A DNA stretch of 64,000 nucleotides from Paraliobacillus quinghaiensis (GTDB lineage: Bacteria; Bacillota; Bacilli; Bacillales; Amphibacillaceae), in NCBI RefSeq assembly GCF_003426025.1, contig NZ_QJSH01000004.1:169742-233741 (forward strand), given 5' to 3'. How positions within the stretch are numbered: position 1 is the stretch's first letter; each line of letters opens with the position of its first letter. Of this stretch, positions 45,380 to 53,289 are shown piece after piece. The notes under the pieces were generated by a model that saw only the letters and a program-made list of their open reading frames with translations, had not been told where the DNA came from and made no database searches. Position numbers and translations under genes: made by a program.

Positions 45380-45913
45380 TTGAAAAAGAAAGTAATTGTC
45401 GCATCTGGATTAATTTCCGTTTTAATAGTCGCTTTAATTGTTGCAGTAAACTATAAAAGTACACCAAGTAATAATGAAACCCAGGATATTAAACAATTAG
45501 TCAATGACTATAGTGTTGGTGAAATAAATAATGAAACTGCTTCAATCACACCAGAGCAATTGATCATAACAGACAGCAATGAAAATGAGTCGACCTACGC
45601 TTTACCTGAAGATGAATTTTTTGTTTCTATTGCACCATATGTCACACAAACACATCCTTGTGCTATCCACAGCTTAACTGGCTGCCAAGGTGAATTGGTT
45701 AATGAAGAATTTAATGTATATATCGAAGACATGGATGGTAACGTGGTAATTGACGAAACAATGCAATCACAAGCAAACGGCTTTATCGATTTATGGCTAC
45801 CGCGTGATAAAACGTATCAAATAACAATTTCAAATAACGGAAAAAAACAAAGGTCACAGTTTTCTACATTTGAAAATGACAATACTTGCATTACAACGAT
45901 ACAGTTAACGTAA
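45380..45913 (+). CDS. cueP: CueP-like copper-binding protein
   Basis: A 177-residue exported or membrane-anchored protein with an N-terminal hydrophobic segment (about 5-25). The core motif FFVSIAPYVTQTHPC followed by HSLTGCQGEL matches CueP of Salmonella, where the Cys residues and a His bind copper in the periplasm. Here the protein would sit outside the membrane of a Gram-positive cell. The TTG at 45380 is chosen over TTG at 45341 because of a GGAG site 11 bases upstream. It is monocistronic, with a terminator, and divergent from the Mn riboswitch unit. Confidence 0.85.
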   Translation: MKKKVIVASGLISVLIVALIVAVNYKSTPSNNETQDIKQLVNDYSVGEINNETASITPEQLIITDSNENESTYALPEDEFFVSIAPYVTQTHPCAIHSLTGCQGELVNEEFNVYIEDMDGNVVIDETMQSQANGFIDLWLPRDKTYQITISNNGKKQRSQFSTFENDNTCITTIQLT

Positions 45914-45914
45914 C

Positions 45915-45945
45915 AAAAAAGCACCCAAATACGGGTGCTTTTTTG
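45915..45945 (+). terminator. Terminator after cueP
   Basis: AAAAAAGCACCC/GGGTGCTTTTTT with a five-base loop, directly after the stop codon. Confidence 0.9.
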
Positions 45946-46019
45946 TTACTTTTCGTTGAAGGGAAGATATAACTCAAATATACAGCTTTATCTCCCCTTC
46001 ACTAACTAGCTATTTGGTT

Positions 46020-46919
46020 CTACCCTACTTGAACGCCTTGATACTTCATTCGTAATTCTAATGCCTTCATCGCATCTGCAACATGTTCATGCTCAATTGC
46101 TAGCTTTAAGTCATTCAAATCAAATGTATCAAATACCGGGATTCCTCGTTCAATCGTAGCAAGCTCTTTACTAATAAAAACAGATTCTTTACCTTCTGTT
46201 AATTTCTTTTTATACCGATTAAACTTCGGATCTAACCCATCAAGTTGCTCGAACAATTGCTCTACATTTACATATTGTTGTATTAGTGGAAGTGCTGATT
46301 TCACTCCAACACCAGGGCAGCCTGGGATATTATCACTAGCATCACCTAACAACGCCTTCACATCAACCCACTGACTTGAATCGATGCCGTATTCTTCTCG
46401 GAAGTGATCAATGGTATAGACAGTTTCCTGACGTTTTTGTGCAATAATTTGTGACGTCTGTTTATTTAAAAGCTGTAATAAATCTTTATCATTACTATAG
46501 ATCAAGCAGTTATCTTCTGTTTCACTCGTCCATTTCGTAGACAATGAACCAATCACATCATCCGCTTCATGAGGAGGTACCACCAACTGATTAATTCCCA
46601 TTTGATCAAGAATTTTCGTTAATGTTTCATACTGCTGAATAAGAGGTGCTGGCAATTCATTTCTACTAGCTTTGTAGAAGTCATATTTCACTCTTCTACT
46701 TGTCTCTTCACGCTTTACGTCCCACGCAATTGCAAGATGACTAACACCGTGTCCATCTATTAAATTAAATAGTTTTTGGAAAAATACACGTAATGCATTT
46801 GTATATAATCCATCACTTGTTTTCGTAAGTTGGTCTTCTGATTTATTATAAGCAGTTGCAAAATAGCCTCTACTTAATAGATTGAAACCGTCAATTAATA
46901 ATAAGTTCTGTTGCGTCAT
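46020..46919 (-). CDS. ypcP: 5'-3' exonuclease (YpcP/FEN-like)
   Basis: A 299-residue stand-alone flap/5'-3' exonuclease related to the N-terminal domain of DNA polymerase I. Metal-binding acidic residues are visible: LLIDGFNLL (Asp near residue 9), PPHEADDVIG (about 115-124) and YSNDKDLLQLL (about 142-150), with the helix-hairpin-helix segment LLGDASDNIPGCPGVG (about 189-204). It probably removes RNA primers or flaps in replication and repair. It has a GGGGGAG ribosome site and no operon partners. Confidence 0.92.
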   Translation of the reverse strand: MTQQNLLLIDGFNLLSRGYFATAYNKSEDQLTKTSDGLYTNALRVFFQKLFNLIDGHGVSHLAIAWDVKREETSRRVKYDFYKASRNELPAPLIQQYETLTKILDQMGINQLVVPPHEADDVIGSLSTKWTSETEDNCLIYSNDKDLLQLLNKQTSQIIAQKRQETVYTIDHFREEYGIDSSQWVDVKALLGDASDNIPGCPGVGVKSALPLIQQYVNVEQLFEQLDGLDPKFNRYKKKLTEGKESVFISKELATIERGIPVFDTFDLNDLKLAIEHEHVADAMKALELRMKYQGVQVG

Positions 46920-47089
46920 CCTGACTCCCCCTCGTCGATAAATTCTATTGTACCACTTCGTCGACTTTTTTTAAAAAACAAAATCTCTGCTCAATCATTT
47001 CCTGTCTATTTTTTTTATAATATCTGAATTTGGTCTGAAATTATCTTGTAGTCAGAAACAACATTCAGCAATTACAGGTAAGATTAAAC

Positions 47090-47128
47090 AAAAAAGCAGG
47101 TGTCATATAATATGGCTCCTGCTTTTTG
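47090..47128 (-). terminator. Terminator after the metallo-beta-lactamase-fold gene
   Basis: On the minus strand AAAAAGCAGG pairs with CCTGCTTTTT, with further partial pairing in the loop, directly downstream of the gene. Confidence 0.75.
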
Positions 47129-47129
47129 T

Positions 47130-47972
47130 TTAGTTCAGATATTTTCCGTGATCTGGAACTGCTATATTATCAAAACCATCCACTAATCTCTTTAATCCTG
47201 TTTTCAATCCTTCTCCTGAAACAGGTTGACCATGACCGGTCACCGCAACAATTGGATTTAGTTCCGCCAATTTCTCAACGGATTTTCTTGAAGCTTCCCA
47301 ATCAGGAGTGAAATATCTAGGTGGTCCATTAACCTCGACCTCCTGTGTAAAGACTTTATATAACGCATCTTGTTTTACTGTAACAAATGCATCACCAACA
47401 ATTAATGTCTGATCTTTTTCCCTAAAGAAAGAGACATGCCCATCTGTATGACCAGGTGTATGCAACCATTTAAAATCTGCCATGAAAGGAACAGTGCCAT
47501 CAGCTGGCAAGGGCTTCACATGATTTGTTAAATCTATTGGTTCATTTGGGAATAAACCTGAAACTTTTGCAATAACCCCACCTTCTACACTCGGGTCTGG
47601 TTCAGGATAGCTTTTCACACCTGTCAGATACGGAATTTCTAATTCATGTGCGTAAACAGGAATATTCCAATAATTAACTAATTCCAAAATAGCTCCCACA
47701 TGATCAAAATGTCCATGTGTCAGAATAATTGCTCTTGGTTGACGGTTGCCATATCTAGATTCTGTTACTTTTATAATCTCTTCTGCTGAATTTGGCATAC
47801 CTGCATCAATCAAGACAAAATCATCAGCGTCTTTCTCACCAAATAAACAGATATTAACAATTTGTATAGTATAACAGTATATATCAGATAAAACTTCAAC
47901 ACCTACTCCATTACCAATAGATGTTGCTGGAATGAACTTGTAATCATCTCCATACTTCATTTCTTTTTCCAT
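47130..47972 (-). CDS. MBL-fold metallohydrolase
   Basis: A 280-residue metallo-beta-lactamase fold enzyme. The metal-binding signature HGHFDHVG (about residues 87-94), a later His in LHTPGHTDGH (about 170-179), the Asp in IVGDAF and the last His in VTGHGQP (about 245) make a complete di-metal site. Members include glyoxalase II-like thioesterases, lactonases and others; the substrate cannot be assigned. It is monocistronic. Confidence 0.9.
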   Translation of the reverse strand: MEKEMKYGDDYKFIPATSIGNGVGVEVLSDIYCYTIQIVNICLFGEKDADDFVLIDAGMPNSAEEIIKVTESRYGNRQPRAIILTHGHFDHVGAILELVNYWNIPVYAHELEIPYLTGVKSYPEPDPSVEGGVIAKVSGLFPNEPIDLTNHVKPLPADGTVPFMADFKWLHTPGHTDGHVSFFREKDQTLIVGDAFVTVKQDALYKVFTQEVEVNGPPRYFTPDWEASRKSVEKLAELNPIVAVTGHGQPVSGEGLKTGLKRLVDGFDNIAVPDHGKYLN

Positions 47973-48172
47973 TTAAATGATCTCCTTTTAAAACACGTAA
48001 TTTATTATAAGGATATTTATACTATTAGGATTTAAACGGAATTTATGTATTAAACTAAACTTCTCTTGTATGTCGATATTTTCATTTTTTGGTGCATTTA
48101 CCGTGCCAACGTTCAGTTATAAACCATACTGTATACTAGCTGAGTGAAATACAATTAAAAGGGGGAATCCTC

Positions 48173-48505
48173 ATGTTATTTGGACCACCACCGCAGCGCA
48201 ACCCATACAGAGGTCCACAGCCACGAAGAAGACAACAATCAGCCATGAACTTTCCGCCTCAAAATAGACGTCCTTTTAGACAAAGTGAGAATCCATTCCA
48301 AAGAGATTTTATGATGCCTCAAAGGCCGCAACCTTATAATCAACAAAATCAAACAAAACAAAGTCCGGTGGAAGGGTTATCATCTCTTATTAAAGATGAA
48401 AACGGAAATATAGATATGAATAAGGTTGGCAGCAGTGTACAGCAAGTAATGGGCATTTACGGGCAAGCTGCCCCATTAATAAAAATGGTGCGCGGATTTT
48501 TCTAA
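48173..48505 (+). CDS. YppG-like protein
   Basis: A 110-residue protein with a Pro/Gln/Arg/Asn-rich N-terminal two thirds (PPPQRNPYRGPQPRRRQQ) and a conserved C-terminus (DENGNIDMNKVGSSVQQVMGI), resembling the YppG family of Bacillus. Such composition is common among spore-coat-associated proteins, but no function is proven. It has a strong AAAGGGGG ribosome site and is followed by a terminator. Confidence 0.75.
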   Translation: MLFGPPPQRNPYRGPQPRRRQQSAMNFPPQNRRPFRQSENPFQRDFMMPQRPQPYNQQNQTKQSPVEGLSSLIKDENGNIDMNKVGSSVQQVMGIYGQAAPLIKMVRGFF

Positions 48506-48522
48506 AATTATAGTTGGTTGTT

Positions 48523-48555
48523 TAAAGGAATAACTTTAGGCTTATTCCTTTTTTT
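48523..48555 (+). terminator. Terminator after the yppG-like gene
   Basis: AAAGGAATAA/TTATTCCTTT hairpin followed by TTTT, 18 bases after the stop codon. Confidence 0.85.
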
Positions 48556-48669
48556 ATTGCTTAAAATATAAAAAACTAGAATGAAATTAATCATCTGTAA
48601 CAAATTAAGATCAAGATAAAGTGATGTTCATACTTTGAATATCTATTTAATGGAGGCATTTACTTAATA

Positions 48670-49977
48670 ATGAATAGAGAATATATCGTTAATGCAATTA
48701 AAGAAGAGAATGTTGAATTTATCAGGCTTGAATTTACCGATTTGTTAGGTGATACGAAAAATGTAGAGGTTCCTGTTAGCGAAATTGATGCGGTGTTAGA
48801 AAAGAAAGTGATGTTTGATAGCTCTTCAATAGTTGGTTTCACCTCGATTGAGGCTAGTGATATGAACCTACATCCAGACTTAGAAACATTTAATATTGTC
48901 CCACCAGCACTTGAGGGTGGTGAAAGTGTTGCTCGTTTTATTTGTGACATTTACACACCAGAAGGAGAGCCATTTAAAGGTGATCCTCGTTCTATTTTAA
49001 AACGTGCTCTAAAAGAAGCTTCTGATTTAGGGTATGATGTTAAACTTGGACCTGAACCTGAATTTTTCTTATTTCAAAAAGATGAGCGTGGTTATCACAC
49101 GAATGAATTAAATGATCGAGCTGGATACTTTGACACTTCTCCATTTGATAGAGGAGAAACTTGCAGGCGTAATATTGCTAAAACACTACAAAAGTTCGGA
49201 TTCGTAATGGAAGCTTCTCATAAAGAAGTAGCAAACGGGCAACACGAAATTAATTGGCGTTTTGATAGCGGGTTAAACACAGCCGACAAAATTCAAACAT
49301 TTAAATATGTCGTCCGTAATATTGCTGCAAATTACAACATGCATGCAACGTTCATGCCAAAACCCCTATCTGGCCAAAATGGTTCAGGTATGCACATTAA
49401 TATTTCTCTATTTAAGGATAATAAGAATGCATTTTTTGATGAGAATAAAGAAGACAAGCTATCTGAAACAGCAAGATATTTTATATCAGGAGTCTTGAAG
49501 CATGCGAAAGCATTAACAGCTATCACCAATCCAACCATCAACTCTTATAAACGACTTGTACCTGGATATGAAGCTCCTGTTAGTGTGGCATGGTCTCACT
49601 CTAACAGAAGTTGTATGATACGTATCCCTGCAACAAGAGGTCAAGGTACTCGTTTCGAGGTGAGAAGCCCTGACCCTACAGCAAATCCATATTTAGCAAT
49701 AGCTGCTCTTATTTATGCAGGTCTTTATGGCATAAAAGAACAATATGAACTTGGGCCTGTTGAGACACGCAACTTGTTTGAAGTCGAATCAGATGATGTT
49801 CCAACATTACCAACCAATCTAAAAGAAGCAATTGAGTTTCTAAAAAAAGATAACGTTATTTCCGATGCACTTGGAAAATATGCATTCCAAAAATTTATTG
49901 AAGAAAAAGAAGATGAATGGTTGGATTACAACCTTCAAGTAACCGAATGGGAACGAAAAAAGTATATGAGTAGATAA
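48670..49977 (+). CDS. glnA: Type I glutamine synthetase
   Basis: A 435-residue GSI enzyme that forms glutamine from glutamate, ammonia and ATP. Conserved elements: LEFTDLLGDTKN near the start, KLGPEPEFFLF (metal site, about 120), NGQHEINW (about 190), NGSGMHINIS (about 238-247), NRSCMIRIP (about 315) and RSPDPTANPYLA (about 334-345). The stop codon is the TAA inside the first bases of R1 copy 4, so the C-terminus (KYMSR) ends at the repeat. There is no glnR gene beside it and no obvious GlnR/TnrA box. GGAGG lies 13 bases before the ATG, a long spacing. Confidence 0.95.
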   Translation: MNREYIVNAIKEENVEFIRLEFTDLLGDTKNVEVPVSEIDAVLEKKVMFDSSSIVGFTSIEASDMNLHPDLETFNIVPPALEGGESVARFICDIYTPEGEPFKGDPRSILKRALKEASDLGYDVKLGPEPEFFLFQKDERGYHTNELNDRAGYFDTSPFDRGETCRRNIAKTLQKFGFVMEASHKEVANGQHEINWRFDSGLNTADKIQTFKYVVRNIAANYNMHATFMPKPLSGQNGSGMHINISLFKDNKNAFFDENKEDKLSETARYFISGVLKHAKALTAITNPTINSYKRLVPGYEAPVSVAWSHSNRSCMIRIPATRGQGTRFEVRSPDPTANPYLAIAALIYAGLYGIKEQYELGPVETRNLFEVESDDVPTLPTNLKEAIEFLKKDNVISDALGKYAFQKFIEEKEDEWLDYNLQVTEWERKKYMSR

Positions 49978-50132
49978 AGTGAACCTTCAATCAGTGGGGG
50001 GTTTGCCCTTCCCCCACTGATTGTTAGCTGAACCATTCGGGGTGTTAGCGTCCGTTTACTCCCACTTAAACAACTTTGATTTTTCTCGATGTTTTGAAGT
50101 GGGAGATTTACGGACGATTACACCGGGATAAA
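49974..50132 (+). repeat. R1 dispersed structured repeat, copy 4 (overlaps the glnA stop)
   Basis: A 159-base R1 copy whose first five bases ATAAA contain the glnA stop codon. The hairpins are intact (CAGTGGGGG/CCCCCACTG and CTCCCACTT/AAGTGGGAG). The copy will be part of the glnA mRNA 3' end and is followed by a terminator two bases later. Confidence 0.92.
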
Positions 50133-50134
50133 AG

Positions 50135-50166
50135 AAAAAACAACCTGCATTGTAGGTTGTTTTTTC
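50135..50166. terminator. Bidirectional terminator downstream of glnA and R1 copy 4
   Basis: AAAAAACAACCTGCA/TGTAGGTTGTTTTTT inverted repeat shared by glnA (after R1) and the converging membrane protein gene. Confidence 0.88.
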
Positions 50167-50175
50167 ACGTTTCAA

Positions 50176-50466
50176 TTATTCAAAAATCGTATTTTGTAAA
50201 ATTCCATGCGTTAAAATTGTAATGGTAGCTGAACCTAAAAATAACAAAACAGATAACCCCCAATATTTTACCTTATCCTGCTTTATTACGAATAAATTAA
50301 AAACGATAAAGATAATTAACATCAATACTATTGAGCCAATTCCAAATAGCGCAATTCCACCCTGATTTGCCCACGCCTGAAAAACCGAAAATAAATAAAC
50401 AGGAAAACTGATAATACCTAAGATGATATTGCCAACACTCCACATTATTTTTTGTTGTTTCGTCAA
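50176..50466 (-). CDS. Small membrane protein, function unknown
   Basis: A 96-residue protein with three predicted transmembrane helices (about 10-30, 38-62 and 68-90) and no other motif. The TTG at 50466 is preferred because GGAGTG lies six bases upstream; the GTG at 50475 falls inside that ribosome site. It is a single gene ending at a shared terminator. I do not recognise the family. Confidence 0.7.
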   Translation of the reverse strand: MTKQQKIMWSVGNIILGIISFPVYLFSVFQAWANQGGIALFGIGSIVLMLIIFIVFNLFVIKQDKVKYWGLSVLLFLGSATITILTHGILQNTIFE

Positions 50467-50542
50467 CTTTATCACTCCATTCTGTTATCTATTATTTACA
50501 AGCATAACATGGATAATTGATATTAAAAAATGTCACCAGCTT

Positions 50543-51109
50543 TTAGAAATCGTATTCCGCTTCTTTTTCTTCTCGTATTTTTGCATAGGTTTCTGTTAAT
50601 AAAACAGTATCTTCTACTAACCGTTCAATTCGGAATAGCACATCATCATTTGTAAGTTCTTTTCGATAAAAGTTAGCTTCTTCAATAAACACATAGGTCT
50701 GCACAATTTGTGCTTTCATATAACCTAATATTGGTTTCAACTGGTTTTCTGCAATTAAGTAATGCTTTTGTGAACCAGCTGTTACAAGCATGCTGACTAT
50801 TCTATCTCGAAAAGCATTAACCGGAAGTAAATCAAAAATGTTTTTTAATGTGGCTGGAATAGATGCCTGAAAAATTGGTGTTCCAATAATAATAGCGTCG
50901 GCTTCCATAATAGTTTTGGTCACATGTCCAGTGTCACCTTGATATTCCAAATAATTACGTCCATCACTAAATTGAATCTCATATTCAGCTAAATCAAGTA
51001 ATGTCACTTCAGTGTCAGGATATTTTTCAGTAAGTGCTTTAATTGTGTAGTTCATCGCTGTTCTCGTTTTCGACCCAACATTAGAACCTGATAGTGCAGC
51101 AACCTTCAT
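50543..51109 (-). CDS. NADPH-dependent FMN reductase
   Basis: A 188-residue flavodoxin-fold reductase (SsuE/FRP-like) with the phosphate-binding SGSNVGSKTRTAM loop (about residues 8-20) and the GTPIFQASIPATLKNIFD motif (about 75-92). It probably provides reduced FMN to the flavin monooxygenase encoded three bases upstream, forming a two-component system. The reducing cofactor preference is inferred from the family. Confidence 0.9.
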   Translation of the reverse strand: MKVAALSGSNVGSKTRTAMNYTIKALTEKYPDTEVTLLDLAEYEIQFSDGRNYLEYQGDTGHVTKTIMEADAIIIGTPIFQASIPATLKNIFDLLPVNAFRDRIVSMLVTAGSQKHYLIAENQLKPILGYMKAQIVQTYVFIEEANFYRKELTNDDVLFRIERLVEDTVLLTETYAKIREEKEAEYDF

Positions 51110-51112
51110 CTA

Positions 51113-52180
51113 CTAACCCTCCAATTTCTTTGCTGTATATTTCTTAATAGCTGGTAAAATTTCTGATCCTATCAATTCAATGTTTTTCATCAATTTATCA
51201 AACGGCATGCCACCAAAATCAATTTGGGCAATATAACGTTGATGACCGAACTGTTCATGTTGATAAAGTATTTTTTCAATAATTTCTTGTGGACTACCAA
51301 TATTCATTATATTATGCGGATCTACTCCTTGGGCAAAGTGCTGTTTTGGAAAACCTTGACCATTCGTTTTCTTCATACCTTCATTAATATGAGGATACAA
51401 ATCTTTTAACGCCTGTTGTGATGTATCAGCTGCATAGAAGAAACCGGCTGTTGCAACAGGTAACTGTGCGGGATCAAAACCACCTCGACTTGCAGCCTCA
51501 CGATAAGCATCAATTGTCCGTTTAAATATTGATGCCGGTCCACCCAAATGTGCCATGAACATTGGAACACCAGCATATCCTGCTTTAATCGCGCTAGCAG
51601 GTGTTCCACCAACTGCACGCCAAATCGGTAATGAACCATTTTGTGGACGTGGAATAATTTCTGCATTATTTAAAGCAGCGCGATATTCACCACTCCAATT
51701 TACTACTTCTTCTTCATTAATCTTTCGCAATAAATCAAATTTCTCCTCAAACAATCCTTCATAATCTCTAACATCATAACCCAATAAATCAAAAAGTCCA
51801 ATTCTTGAAGCACGTCCAGCAATCAGCTCTGCTCTTCCCTTTGAAATCAAATCAAGCGTTGCAAAATTCTCATAGACACGAACTGGATCAGATGTAGAAA
51901 TAATTGTACTTGAGCTGCCAATTTTTATCTTTTCTGTCGCCTGTGCAATAGCTGAAAGAACAACAGCGTGTGCTTGTGTTGCAAAATATGCTTGATGACT
52001 TTCCCCAACACTAAAAAAATCAAGTCCAGCCTGATCTGCTAGCTTTGCGTATTCAATAATTTCATGAATGCGTTGTTCTGCAGAAATACGCTCCCCCGTT
52101 AAAGGGTTCGCCAAATGATCGCCTAATGTATAAATTCCAAATTCTAAACCTTTACTTTGATCAATACGATAATTTTCCAT
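51113..52180 (-). CDS. LLM-class flavin-dependent monooxygenase
   Basis: A 355-residue luciferase-like (beta/alpha)8 barrel enzyme that uses FMNH2 and O2. Typical segments: FFSVGESHQAYFA (about 55-67), IKIGSSSTIIST (about 87-98) and AELIAGRASRIGLFDLLG (about 118-135). With the FMN reductase gene three bases downstream it forms a likely two-component monooxygenase. The substrate is unknown; sulfonates, thioethers and aromatics are known for relatives. No sulfonate transporter is nearby, so the ssu system is unlikely. Confidence 0.9.
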   Translation of the reverse strand: MENYRIDQSKGLEFGIYTLGDHLANPLTGERISAEQRIHEIIEYAKLADQAGLDFFSVGESHQAYFATQAHAVVLSAIAQATEKIKIGSSSTIISTSDPVRVYENFATLDLISKGRAELIAGRASRIGLFDLLGYDVRDYEGLFEEKFDLLRKINEEEVVNWSGEYRAALNNAEIIPRPQNGSLPIWRAVGGTPASAIKAGYAGVPMFMAHLGGPASIFKRTIDAYREAASRGGFDPAQLPVATAGFFYAADTSQQALKDLYPHINEGMKKTNGQGFPKQHFAQGVDPHNIMNIGSPQEIIEKILYQHEQFGHQRYIAQIDFGGMPFDKLMKNIELIGSEILPAIKKYTAKKLEG

Positions 52181-52357
52181 ATATATTTTTCAACCTCTTT
52201 TATGTTATAACTATACTTTTTGTAGAATTCTCTTTATAATCTATACCCTCAAAAGTTACTTGTACAATAAAATGCTTAAGATAAATCATTCCACCTAATA
52301 ATCTTCATAGTTTGTCCAGCTGACTCATAGGATAAAACAGAAAAGGAGGTAGACAAA

Positions 52358-52852
52358 TTGGGGATTTTTCATGAATTCCGCCTGTTTACGATGAAAGGTA
52401 GTGCAGTTGATATGGGGGTCGGTGTAGTATTAGGAGCTGCTTTTAGTGGATTTATTGATTCACTAGTCAAAGATATCCTCCTCCCACCAATTGGAATATT
52501 TTACAACAAAATGAATTTTGAAAACTTACACATTACATTAAGTGGACATCAGTATGATTCCTTAGCAGATGCTAGAGAAGCTGGTGTTGCAACAATAAAT
52601 TATGGCTTGTTCATTACTGCAACCGTAAGATTCGTAATTGTTTTATTTGTAATATTTCTCGTTATTCGTCAAATTAATCGATGGAAAAAACCACATTTAC
52701 ATCCGTTAGATGCAATGGCAAAAAAAGATTGTCCTTATTGTTTTACATCCATTCCCAATCAAGCAATTATATGTCCAAATTGTTCCTCATCTATTAGTGA
52801 TCCACCTGATAATTTTAATAAACAAAGTAAACCACGATTGAGAATCAGATAA
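52358..52852 (+). CDS. mscL: MscL large-conductance mechanosensitive channel with C-terminal zinc ribbon
   Basis: A 164-residue channel protein that releases solutes on hypo-osmotic shock. The N-terminal MscL domain is standard: EFRLFTMKGSAVDMGVGVVLGAAFSGFIDSLVKDILLPPIG includes the pore helix, and the second helix lies at about 85-107. Instead of the usual C-terminal helix bundle there is a zinc-ribbon-like tail with CPYC and CPNC pairs (about 123-142). The stop codon is provided by R1 copy 5. The start is TTG with AGGAGG eight bases upstream. Confidence 0.92.
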   Translation: MGIFHEFRLFTMKGSAVDMGVGVVLGAAFSGFIDSLVKDILLPPIGIFYNKMNFENLHITLSGHQYDSLADAREAGVATINYGLFITATVRFVIVLFVIFLVIRQINRWKKPHLHPLDAMAKKDCPYCFTSIPNQAIICPNCSSSISDPPDNFNKQSKPRLRIR

Positions 52853-53032
52853 AGTGAACCTTCAATCAGTGGGGGTTTTTGCCCTACCCTCACTGATTGT
52901 TAGCCCTAAAGCTTGACCTAAAGTCCTCTGAACCATTCGGGGTGTTAGCGTACGTTTATTCCCTGTTAAACAACTTTAATTTTTCTCGATGTTTTGAAGT
53001 GGGAGTCTTACGGACGATAACACTGGGATAAA
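52849..53032 (+). repeat. R1 dispersed structured repeat, copy 5 (overlaps the mscL stop)
   Basis: A 184-base copy whose ATAAA contains the mscL stop codon. It differs from the other copies by about 25 extra bases between the two hairpins (around CTAAAGCTTGACCTAAAG) and by substitutions such as CACTGGG near the right end and a mismatch in the first stem. The rest of the gap before the chemotaxis receptor gene (53033-53289) is AT-rich with no ORF. Confidence 0.88.
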
Positions 53033-53289
53033 AATATTTTTGTTTTTATATTTATGTTAATATATAACATATTTTTTTGGTCTACTATCTATCAATTCAA
53101 TAAACTTAGAGATACAATTAGTGAGTGCAAAACATGGAAATATGTCGTATAATAAACATTAACACTCGAAATATGTTCCTATTTAATATTCGTTAGTTAT
53201 TTAAATACACCTTTATAGGATTTGTTCAATTGCAAATTTTTTTAACTAATTTGCGCAACCGCTTTCACAAAATTAAGGAGTGAGAACCA

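Noticed and set aside
50543..52180. SsuD/SsuE alkanesulfonate system
   Set aside because: The enzyme pair fits a two-component monooxygenase, but no sulfonate ABC transporter is adjacent and the oxygenase lacks clear SsuD features, so the substrate is left open.
19902..53032. R1 copies as a CRISPR array or as classical terminators
   Set aside because: The copies are about 160 bases, dispersed and without regular spacers, so they are not CRISPR. The hairpins lack T runs, and separate terminators lie next to several copies.
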